64,000 nt of DNA from Hysterium pulicare CBS 123377 (lineage: Eukaryota; Ascomycota; Dothideomycetes; Hysteriales; Hysteriaceae), in NCBI GenBank assembly GCA_000467715.1, contig AJFK01000108.1:19609-83608 (forward strand), in the 5' to 3' direction. The notes under the pieces are model-generated. The model was not told the DNA's origin, ran no database searches, and saw only the letters and a list, made by a program, of their open reading frames with translations. Position 1 is the stretch's first letter. The number at the start of each line of letters is the position of its first letter. Positions 55,117 through 64,000 of the stretch are shown here, piece by piece. The position numbers and the translations under genes are program-made.

Positions 55117-56074
55117 TTACTCACTATCATGCTCATGAAACACCAAAGCCCTAACCTCAATACTCTCCCTCTTAGGCTGATCCACCGCATCCGGATCCTC
55201 AAACGCAGTATGCGGCACCCTCCTCGCCCGTCCATCCGTCTTAGTATCAAAGCATTTGATAAACAAAACCTCCTCCGGTGTCAATCCATACTTGTAGAAC
55301 CATTTCTGGTTGGCATTATGGCGCACTTGAAGAGTCTCTCCCTTGCGATCGGGGTATATCAGCGCGGTGGGCACAAGATCATCTTCGGAGACAGTGTGTG
55401 CTTCGGCGACGGTCAGGGGGTCGCGAAGGATGCGGCGGATGGGTCGCCAGACGTTAATGATCTGAACGCGGCCCTTTAGGAGCTCATCGGCGTCTTCGGG
55501 GATGTGGTGAGACACGCGGGAGAGAGAAGCGGAGTAAGATTGGTCGATGTGGACGCGCTGGACGGGTCCTCGGAGCTTGCGGGTGCGGTTTTCTTCATCA
55601 CCAGGCTTCTGGCGGCGGATAGTATGGTCGAAGATATAGACGCGACTTGCGCCGGTGCTAGAGAAAAGGTTAGTACGATCCACTGTGCGTGGGGTAAGTT
55701 GCTATCTCCACGTACACATCCTTTAGCAATTGTTCTGTCTCCGGGTAGTATTGAGCCTTGATCTGCTCATCATCCTCGAAGTCCTTCTCCACACTCGTAT
55801 GATGGTGGAACTGGAAACCGTTCCCGTCGAGAGTGAATTCCTTCTCGTGACCGGTGACGTCGTGAATGGTTACTGGGTGGGCTTCAGCGGGCCTGTCATA
55901 GGTCTCGGGCCTGTCGACATAGGTTGGTGCAGGTGCTGAGCCATCTTCGGGGGCTTTGTAGTAATTCAAAGTGGTATGGACGTCATGTGGCTTTGAAACT
56001 GGAGTAGAGGTAGTGCTGTCAACTTGGGGATATGTAGGAAGAGCTGGAGCTCGTTGCACGGCCGCGGTAGCCAT
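55117..56074 (-). CDS. CmcJ/NvfI-like oxygenase (AsaB type)
   Basis: Two exons, complement(55117..55657, 55716..56074), 299 aa, usual for the family. Conserved blocks are LNYYKAPEDGS, LLKDVTGASRVYIFDHTIR, VHIDQSYSASLSRV, INVWRPIRRILRDPL, and WFYKYGLTPEEVLFIKCFD with RRVPHTAFEDP. His-x-Asp (HID) and the distal His (VPHTAF) form the expected iron site. Fungal members are annotated as AsaB-like hydroxylase/desaturase or as 7-alpha-cephem-methoxylase P8 relatives; NvfI of novofumigatonin synthesis is a Fe(II)/2-oxoglutarate endoperoxidase. The substrate here is unknown and no biosynthetic core enzyme lies next to it. Confidence 0.87.
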
Positions 56075-56930
56075 AGTATCGTCAATATCAACAATTGATC
56101 AGTAGTGTTGAAAGTAGTTTGTATCAAAGCTGAGAATGCGTCAATGTAGAGTTATAAATGTAGGAGCTTGCGCGAAGCGGTATATAGTCTGCCCTTTGGA
56201 GCTTTAGGTTGAATATGTCAGCACAGCCGTCCCCGCAAGCACGCAATTTCCTAAGATGTTTGCGATAACATTAATAATGCAACATGAAGCTCGAAGAACG
56301 TATGCGGTCTTACTTCTGCCGTGCGGACGAATACTCGTCCCATCCCGAGGTTTTTCGTCATACCACTGTGGTACGGATATACATATCATTGGATACGATT
56401 GGATACACAACGTTGCGCTGATCGTATTCTCCGCATCCATATCTGGAAATACCGAACAGCATGTCAATTAGGCAAGGGTCGACATAACTTATCGGGTTTC
56501 TTGTCAACGGAGTTGCCCTATTATCAATCAAGAAAAGACTAATCATCGTACACAGGAACCGAGTTTGAGTTCGTTCGGTGTATTACCTATGGAATTGGTG
56601 CACTCCGTCACATGATATAATCGAAGTGTTCCCGCCGGCTATTGCGGATACGTTCTAAACATCGTGCCACTTAACTGGATAGGCCTATACCTAGTTTGTG
56701 GAGTTGGACTCAAATTCCAAGGTGATGTGGCCTCTCCGATCGAAATTGGTATATTGATGGTACTGAATATAGTACCGAAACTGAAGGCTGCACCGAGGAG
56801 GTAGAAAAGGATACATGGTCTTGGAGAAGCAAAGGGTGATTGTCCTGTTTAAGGCTGACCAAAAAAGGGAGCAATGATTGTTAGGTCAATGCAAGGAATG
56901 TAAGGATTGCAAGGATTGCATTGATTAGGT
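56075..56930. promoter_or_regulatory. intergenic upstream of the CmcJ-like gene
   Basis: 856 bp. TATA-like sequences for the minus-strand CmcJ-like gene lie at about 56152 and 56180. The right end holds a 9-bp repeat directly after the permease stop codon. Confidence 0.45.
56890..56925. repeat. 9-bp imperfect tandem repeat
   Basis: Four adjoining 9-bp units (TGCAAGGAA, TGTAAGGAT, TGCAAGGAT, TGCATTGAT) only five bases past the permease stop codon, in its 3' UTR. Confidence 0.7.
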
Positions 56931-58707
56931 CTATTGCGCGATAGCCGTGTGTATAGGCACATGTAGAAGTCTCGTAACAGAAGTCCCATCATCAAGTACA
57001 TCACTCTCTTCCTCAAGCCTATATCCGTTCCAACGCGGTAGCGCTATCGTCCAGATGTACCAATACAGAATTCCGAACAGAATGCTACAAATGATCACTT
57101 TAGTACAAATCTAATAGGAGCTACCATGTGTATAGAAGCACTTACATTCCAACCCCTACAATGGCATACGTCGCATAAAATAACCCATGTTGATCTCGCT
57201 TCTTCGATGGTGGGAAAAAAGGAGCTGCAATGAGTGCCAGACTCAATAAGATCCTAAAAACCGCTGCACCGAGCCAAGCCTTAAACGGTCGCTTCAGGTC
57301 GGGGCGTTTGTACCGAAGCCAGATGAGCCCAAATGACGTGGCGAGCGCAAAAAATTGTCCCGGGTATCCTTCGACATCCAGGATGAACGAATAGACTTCC
57401 CCGGAAGGCGGCAATGCAATGACGAGTAGAGACGGGATATAGTGCACTATGAGACCGCCCATCGGTGCGTTAAATGGCTTTGACGATGAGATTAATTTAG
57501 AAAATGGGAGGAAACCTTGCCGGGCAATCTCCTGGTTAAGACGGGCCTATAGAAAAGTGAGATTTGGCAAGGGCGAAGTATAATGATTGCATACCAGTGC
57601 AAAAGTGACTACCATGACATTGCCAGCAGCCGACAAAGCAACGGCCAGAGGTAGGATCTTCTTGCCCAGATGTGGACCGAAACTCCGCTCGAAGAACAAA
57701 GCCGCAATCAGCTCTCCGCTTTCTTTTACTTCCTCGAGAGGCACCACGGTAAAATAGGCAATGTTGACGAGGAGATAGAGGATGCAGGATGTTGCGAGGG
57801 CCGTTATTGTAACGGACCTTAACGTCCGGACCGGATCCTTAACCTCGTTTAGGACGTTGTTGACGTTGTTTAGCCCAGCGTAGGAGTAAAACACTTTGAA
57901 CAATGCAGTTGATATAATTCCCCAACTCCAATCCGAGTCTCTCCAAAGGTCGTCCCAAGTGGGTAAATGACTGCGCTCTGCAGTCCCCCCGTTGGGTTGG
58001 AAAATGACTACAACAAGACCTGCGATTGCCATGAAGATGATAAGGATGACCTTGATCCAGCCAAGGATATTTTGAATGCGTATGCCAGTCTTAAGGAAGC
58101 AGCCATGAACGATGGTAATCGCCGTAAGGAGACCGATGGCTACTGATTTCCGTAGAATGTCGGTTGCATCCACATTGAAGGCGAACAGTGTATATTGGCT
58201 GAAAACAATACAGTTGCTGGCCGTGAATCCAAGAACCACGGCATGCACTGCGACGAGGGTGGAAGCTAGGAACCGCGGGTGCCGGTATGTGAACTCCAAG
58301 TACACCTTGTCGCCACCACTCCTCGGGAGCATGCAACCATATTCGAGTGATATAGCAAGACCGCAGGCCGCGATTATGGCACCGAGAATCCAAAGAAGGA
58401 GTGTGAGACCTATGCTGCCAGCGGATTTCACGATGGCTCCAGGAGTCGCAAAAATGCCGCTACCAATGACTCGACTGATAACGAGGATGTACGCTGAAGA
58501 CCAGCTGATATTCCTCCCAAGTGTCGACGTCTCAGGCAGTATATCATCTTCGACTGCGCGAGTCGGTGCGCTTAGAAATGCTGCATCTTCTTCATCGCTT
58601 GGAAGAAAGGTCTTTCTGCTTGAAGCCGAGCTGGATATGGTGCTTGATGTTCTTCCGAGGAGCGCCTGCTGCTCTTCGCTGGAACCGTCCATCTCATCTC
58701 CGGACAT
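56931..58707 (-). CDS. LAT/APC-type amino-acid permease, Mup1-like
   Basis: Three exons, complement(56931..57084, 57146..57546, 57595..58707), 555 aa and about twelve helices. The Ser-rich cytosolic head (SSTISSSASSRKTFLPSDEE) is typical of permeases regulated by ubiquitin. Helix 1 carries the APC substrate signature GSGIFATPGAIVKSAGSIG. Other matches are LEFTYRHPRFLASTLVAVHA, FKVFYSYAGLNNVNNVLNEV and LDVEGYPGQFFALATSFGLI. This pattern is that of the L-type transporter branch that includes the yeast methionine permease Mup1. The likely role is plasma-membrane uptake of methionine or similar neutral amino acids. Confidence 0.9.
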
Positions 58708-59468
58708 CTTTCGATGTAAGGTTATGCTGAGGTCTGTCGGGTAGCACTACATATTGAAGGTTGGATATGTAAGAGGGAAGGCTTGAAGTGCATGAAAGTT
58801 GATTTCTAAGTCGCGAAAAGGGACAAGATGTCAGGATACTAGATTGCATCATTGCGATCTGAAATAACGCTTAGCTGATAGGTAACCATCGAAGTTGAAG
58901 AATGGTGGAACGTGCGGCTCGCACGCAATTCTAGGATTGTATTGAGAATCTTTCGTGCTTATGTCAACCTGAAACCTCGCAAATCTAGGAGAATGCACCC
59001 CGGTATTTAACTGCTGAAGTTGCCAGCATATAAACTTACATGTGCGCTAAGAATATTATTCCTAGCCAATAAGATGAAAGCTAGAGAAGAAAAAAGGCAA
59101 CGACGTGGCTGAGGCTCACTGTAGCGAGAGCTCTCTGAGGTATAACGCAGACACCAAATTGATCATGCTAACCAGGGTGAGCTGGACATATTGTGACCGA
59201 GGTTCTGGGGAAGTTGCTGGTTTATCTATGCGTAGGTAGGTATGTACGTCTTACCTATGTAATCCAACTTGGTGTCGAAGGACAATAAGAAATGATTCGT
59301 CCATTTTTGTAATATGAATTAGCTAAGGAGTGACCAGATGATGCAAATGCAGATTTCGACGCCCGACGCAATGCAAGTTGTATGTTATCAACACGCTATC
59401 CACCAACGTATACCAGTCTTCGCCATGTCAGCTTTACAAGCATACTGACTGCATGTATCTATGTCACC
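58708..59468. promoter_or_regulatory. intergenic upstream of the permease
   Basis: 761 bp between the permease start and the cerato-platanin stop. AT-rich; no gene seen. Confidence 0.4.
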
Positions 59469-60012
59469 CTAAACCTTGCAGTAGCTGACGTTCACTTGAG
59501 CCGCTATCGCGTCGACTCTCCCATATTGCACGGCATTGCCACCAGTCAAAGTATTCATTGCTTGTTCGCCAATGTTGAATCCAGTGGCGGTGTGGTCGAT
59601 GGCAAGGACGTAGACAGTTTGGCCGTTGTAGGTGAGAGACCAACAAGTGCCGCACTGAGAGAAGCACAATTGTCAGCTTCCGTGCAGTAGAAAGTGCGGA
59701 GGCGCTTGTTCATACATTAGGGCTATTCCATCCTGGAATACCTTCATATCCGCCGATGTTTGGGAACGTGGGAATATCACCCTGGAGAGACCAGTGGTAC
59801 TTCGTTATAAGACCATTCGCACCGTCGGAGCAAGAGACATCGGTCAAGGGACGGGTCGCATCATCGTAACCGGTATCGTAGGATACTGCCATTAGAAGTC
59901 GTCATCAGATTGCTGCATCGACTATGGCAAGTAAGGAATGCCCACCAGAAACGGCTTGAGAAACAGCGGCAAAGCCAACAGCGACGGAAGACAGAACACC
60001 GGAGAACTTCAT
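59469..60012 (-). CDS. cerato-platanin family secreted protein
   Basis: Three exons, complement(59469..59654, 59716..59885, 59946..60012), 140 aa, the classic size. The signal peptide [20 protein letters not shown] is followed by the mature start [11 protein letters not shown]. Family signatures are [53 protein letters not shown] and [18 protein letters not shown], with the four cysteines that form two disulphides. Cerato-platanins are expansin-like, bind chitin oligomers, localise to the fungal wall or medium, and elicit plant defences. A TATA box (minus strand, 60150-60155) lies about 140 bp upstream of the start. Confidence 0.96.
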
Positions 60013-61737
60013 GGTTTCGATTTGGAAAATTGAGACTGGCTGGATTGCGAAGATGCTTTTCCAGTCGGAATGTTTGCGTATTAATGAAGTTCGAGTTGAT
60101 GGGTAACGGGAATGCAGTGATGCTGCTATCTTCGAGCAAAAACCCATCCTTTATACTCCATCTTCAACAGGTACTGCATCCTTGTGCCCAGCTTACAGCT
60201 ACCCATAGCTTCCCGGGTGTCGAGAATCTGGTAAAGATGAGCAGATGCGGCCACCTGTACGAGGGCAAACCATGGTATTGAACGTCACTGTCTTGGTTGA
60301 GTAGCTGTGCAGCTGACAATCATACGAGACAATGGTATGTAAAGGACGTCAATGACCTCGGACAAGTGAGCAAACACGAGGAGTAGTCGTGATGATTGGG
60401 GTATTTTTGGAATGGTAAAGGCGGCCTTATCATCGTTTGGGTTAGAACGGCTGAGTAAAACTTCCGAAGCTAGCGTCTGGTTACATCGCTTGATCCGTCA
60501 ATCTAGCAATGCTGCCCCAGTCCACAAATCTATATCGATATTACGATCTCTATAGGCGGGGCGGTAGTGGTGCTGTGAATATTTGGTAAACCTCCATATC
60601 TTGTATTATTGTTAACTCCGAACGCAGGGCTTGATGTGGTTCACAAGGCCGGGCATCTGCCGCATAGAACCCAAATCCTTGACGCAGTCTGAATCGCGCT
60701 ATAAGCTCTTTAAGACTTATTCTGGACACAAGCAGCGGAAGTTGAGCCATGCATGCGAAGAAACCTGAAGTGGTGCATTAAAGAAATGCTGTATAGCCGT
60801 AGCATAGACTATATCTACGTCAACGCCCCGCAGCTTGCTGATGGTCTGTCCATTACCTCTGCAAACGGCCCTTTCTCAATTAACCCGGATGGCAGAGAAC
60901 AAAGACAAGCATGTGTATCTCAGGAACTCGAAATGTATTGGAAAGCCTGATCAGCGTGCTCTGCAATGCTATCGTGGCTGAGCCTGGAATATAGGAAGCC
61001 CCTTTCGCTTGGCTCCCCACTTACAAGAGAAACAACCTCACGGCTATCCAAACCGAGATCTCACCTCACCTAATTCAATTAGTCTATCAAGCATAAAGAG
61101 ATATTTGAGAATTATACATAATTGTTGTGAAGGGTGCTTTCGCTGCCAGTTGGTCCGTGCACTTCCAGCCTCAAGGGGCATCTTGAGACAAGTCTCATCA
61201 CTTTAGCGACAACCTCACTGAGTTTCATCCCCTTCTCGGAAACACTTCGCCCCCGTGCTTCAGGACACTGACTTTTCCAATTTCTTGGCTCTCAAACACC
61301 CACGCAGGGTACCTCAGGCAAAACCTGGAGTCGCCGCCATTTTTCAAGTGGCTGAACGCAGGCGCCGATGGCGTTCGTCTCCAATCAGAGCTCACTTCGT
61401 CAGCAGCCTGTTTCGACCAATGCACCGCACAGCCGTCCAAAGTAGGCATCATGAGTCCGGGTTGCTATTGTTTGCAACATGCATCGTTTCGAAGCTGTTC
61501 CGCCATGGAGTATGCACCCCATGGCTTGCCGGTTGGCCATTCTGGAACGCGTGCTCTCCGTTTCGATCCAGCTTTTATAAATTGGCCTCATATTCCCCCA
61601 GTATCATCCTCTCTTTCTTCAGGCAGGACCAACTTTCATTCCCATATCAATCTGATACCAAGAAATCTCAATCCCGTTAATTTCAATCATTCTATCCACG
61701 AGCTAGACACTCTTTGACATTTTAACATTCATTCATA
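60013..61737. promoter_or_regulatory. long divergent promoter, cerato-platanin / cupredoxin
   Basis: 1.7 kb between two secreted-protein genes. TATAAA boxes are visible for both: on the minus strand at 60150-60155 and on the plus strand at 61576-61581 (TTTTATAAATTGG), each 140-160 bp from the start codon. This length and the TATA boxes fit tightly regulated, inducible expression. No convincing gene lies inside it. Confidence 0.55.
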
Positions 61738-62419
61738 ATGCTTTTCTCAACAGTCTTCACAAGCGCGGCCCTCGTGGCTTCGGCCTTTGCGGGCAACACC
61801 ATGGTCAGGGTCTCCAACAAAGCCGGTAACCTTACCTTCACTCCCGCCAACATCACTGCAAAGCAAGGCGACACCGTCACTTTCATGTTCTACCCCAAGG
61901 CGCACTCCGTTGTCCAGAGCACTTTCGCCGCACCATGCCAGCCATCGACAAACGGGTTCTGGTCTGGTTTCGTCAACGTCTCCAGCGGTGTTTCCCCAAC
62001 ACAGTTCATGATCACTGTCAACGACACCAAGCCCATCTGGTTCTATTGCTCGCAAGCTAAGCACTGCCAAGCTGGTATGGTTGGCTCAATCAACGCTCCG
62101 TAAGTCCCACGAACTCAAACTCAGTATACTTTGATTTTAGCTAACCTGTCGGAGTTCCACTGGCAACACCTTCGACTCATACATGGCCGCGGCCATGAAG
62201 GCGACCGACAACGTCTCTCCCAAGGAAGCCAACGGCTTCGGTGGTATGCTCATGGATAACTCCACCTCAGCTTCCAGCACAATGAGCATGGGCATGTCTT
62301 CCTCGACCGCTACCGGCTCCGCTTCCAAGTCTACCAGCACCGGCGCTGCTTCGTCGCTGGAGCTCAGCAAGGGTCTCGGTGTTGCTGGAGCTTTCGCTTT
62401 CCTGGGCTACCTCTTATAA
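61738..62419 (+). CDS. GPI-anchored cupredoxin-like extracellular protein
   Basis: Two exons (61738..62099, 62155..62419), 208 aa. The signal peptide MLFSTVFTSAALVASAFA is followed by a plastocyanin-like domain (20-121) with a full type-1 copper set: His56 in YPKAHSV, and Cys104, His109 and Met114 in WFYCSQAKHCQAGM. A Ser/Thr-rich stalk then leads to a hydrophobic tail (GLGVAGAFAFLGYLL) that fits a GPI-attachment signal. Fungal relatives are annotated as serine-rich extracellular proteins; some are induced during host contact. Electron transfer or copper storage at the wall is inference. Confidence 0.92.
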
Positions 62420-63341
62420 GCAATGCTTACGGCTCGCATCTATTGGAGGGAGGAGGAAAACAGGGTGCTGGTGAGGAACTGGATGCATGTGGACGAATTC
62501 CGCAACTTGTGGATGCTTTATTGAAACTAGGAAGAAGCCTCGCAACGGCTTCTGGATCTGGCATCCTCGAAATCTCGGGCGGGATCTTTTGCTAAGACTG
62601 AGATATTCTTTGGTATCGATTGTATTAAATATTTGTTCCCATAGCGGAAATTCGAATGATCAAACTCCAAATTCAAATTCATCCAAGGCTTTTCACAGTG
62701 ACCGCAGAGGGATTTGAGAATCCTTGAGTGTGAGAGCATGAATCTAAGGTCAATTCGGATCTTGGACGTCCCGATGCTCCTTGACGTTTCAGCCTCGTCG
62801 CATCTACGCACCAACCTATTTTAGGAAGCACGTGAGATGCCAATTATTCTAAAGCGGATTAGCGCAGAATTAGTTATAGAACCTCATTCACGTCTGAATG
62901 CTTCTGAAAAGTTCAAAAGTACAAATGGAGCATAAGTCAAAACTTACCAAGCCACGCATGTAACATAACTTCAGGGTTTCATCTCTTGATCAGGCCAAAG
63001 CCACTCTCAGGCATCTGTGTTAGAATCTCCAATGCTCCATGAACCCGGCAAGACAAGAGAGAAAGAAAAAGACCCAACTATGTCTTCTCAAAAATACAAT
63101 GTCGGAAATAGGAGAGGGAAATCTTCCCGGACCTAGGATGACGCGTTCATTTTCGCGTTCCTTCCTCCATCCAATAGTTTCTAGTCCCAGAAACCATTTC
63201 ACGGAACTCCTTGAAATCCAGCCATATGGAGCACTCTAAAGGATTTCAACCACGCTACATCTTAGGCATCAAGCCATTCATATAGTCCGTCTAATCGTAC
63301 TAAAATTGACATTCTCAACAGCAAACAACAATCATATCACC
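62420..63341. other. intergenic, no gene seen
   Basis: 922 bp between the cupredoxin stop and the twinfilin start, on the same strand. It holds the twinfilin promoter; nothing else recognised. Confidence 0.45.
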
Positions 63342-64000
63342 ATGGAATCTCAACCCGAAAGTGAGCATTCTTCCCTAACTTCCTTCTCCCCAACTAACAA
63401 CCAAAGTATCCACGAGCGTCCAGGCAGCATTCCAAACCTTCGTAGCAGACCCATCACTATTCGCCCTCCCCTTAACCCTCTCTTCCACATCCCTAACCCC
63501 TCGCCCACCAATCCCCTACCCCATCCCCTCACTGCCCGAGCCCAATTTCCCCTCCTCACTCTCCCTCCTCGAAGACCTCATCACCCCCAAAACCCCCCTC
63601 TACTTGATTCTTCGAAGATCAGGCTCCTGTATCGTAGTGACTTACATCCCGCACCTCGCCCCTTCCACGTCCAAAACCACTCTCTTAGGCCTCAGGGAAA
63701 AGTTGGTTGAAGAACTAGGCCAGCACTATTTCTCCGCGGCGCTGATATGTAAGGAAGCCGGGGAAGTGCTTGATAGGCGGGCATGGGAGGAACGAGATAG
63801 GAGCTGCGAGGAGGTGACATGCTCGGGGGATGCGGAAAAGGAAAAGGAAAAGGGGGAGTTTAGGGAACTGGGGTACAAAAGCCACTCTTGCCGTCTCTGT
63901 GATCGGAGGATGAAGACGAAAATAGATGAAGATGCGCGCTTGGCGCTTCGAGAGGGATTGAGGATTGGTGGGGATTGTGTGCAGTTAGTGAGTCCCCCCC
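63342..64000 (+). CDS. twf1: twinfilin, 5' part, cut by the window edge
   Basis: Exon 1 (63342..63360, 19 nt) joins exon 2 (63407..63987), followed by a GTGAGT donor, so the window ends inside intron 2. The 200 residues seen contain the first ADF-H domain: the start EISTSVQAAFQTFVADPSLF, then ITPKTPLYLILRRSG, VVTYIPHLAPSTSKTTLLGL and EELGQHYFSAALICKE, then MKTKIDEDARLALREGLRIG. Twinfilin has two such domains and sequesters ADP-actin monomers and acts at barbed ends. The second domain should lie past the right edge. An acidic Lys/Glu insert sits between the helix and the last strand. Confidence 0.85.

Noticed and set aside
1-64000. tRNA or rRNA genes, transposons, CRISPR arrays
   Set aside because: I saw no tRNA A/B-box pair, no rRNA-like sequence, no transposase or reverse-transcriptase frame and no spaced repeat array by eye; a tRNAscan or RepeatMasker run could still find small remnants.

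Overview
The window is nuclear DNA of a filamentous ascomycete (Pezizomycotina). Nearly every gene carries short introns of about 45-60 nt with GTAAGT/GTATGT-like donors, CTAAC-like branch sites and TAG/CAG acceptors. The gene families (Zn2Cys6 regulators, cerato-platanin, UNC-93-like and FucP-like transporters, fungal DUF families) are also typical of the group. Leotiomycetes is my best guess from overall gene flavour, but it is only a guess. I rebuilt exon-intron structures by hand; wherever I give a joined CDS, the exon lengths sum to a multiple of three and the splice phases agree.

Left part (1-34 kb), mostly housekeeping: an edge fragment; an N-BAR/SH3 amphiphysin-like protein; a ZGRF1/Mte1-like DNA-repair protein; an aldo/keto reductase; an Ost-alpha/TMEM184 membrane protein; a PTR2 peptide transporter; an F-box protein; a giant 1642-aa sacsin/NO VEIN-type protein (HSP90-like ATPase plus DUF3883); a peroxisomal copper amine oxidase ending in SKL; the TORC2 subunit Sin1/Avo1 head-to-head with a PRCC-like protein; a SET-domain protein; a secreted Lys/Glu-repeat protein; and a small secreted peptide.

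Middle part (34.8-49.2 kb), an accessory block that looks like a metabolic cluster: a FucP-type sugar permease, a C45 acyltransferase (isopenicillin-N acyltransferase-like) head-to-head with a NodB-type deacetylase, an isopenicillin-N-synthase-like 2OG-Fe(II) oxygenase head-to-head with an UNC-93-like transporter, two Zn2Cys6 regulators head-to-head across 185 bp, and a gene broken by one in-frame stop. Perfect 11-bp palindromes of the kind bound by zinc-cluster proteins lie in two of these divergent promoters.

Right part (49.5-64 kb): an unrecognised small protein, an alpha/beta hydrolase, a 783-aa orphan, a CmcJ/NvfI-like oxygenase, a LAT-type amino-acid permease, a cerato-platanin, a GPI-anchored cupredoxin, and the 5' part of twinfilin running off the right edge. 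No tRNA, rRNA, transposon or CRISPR was recognised.
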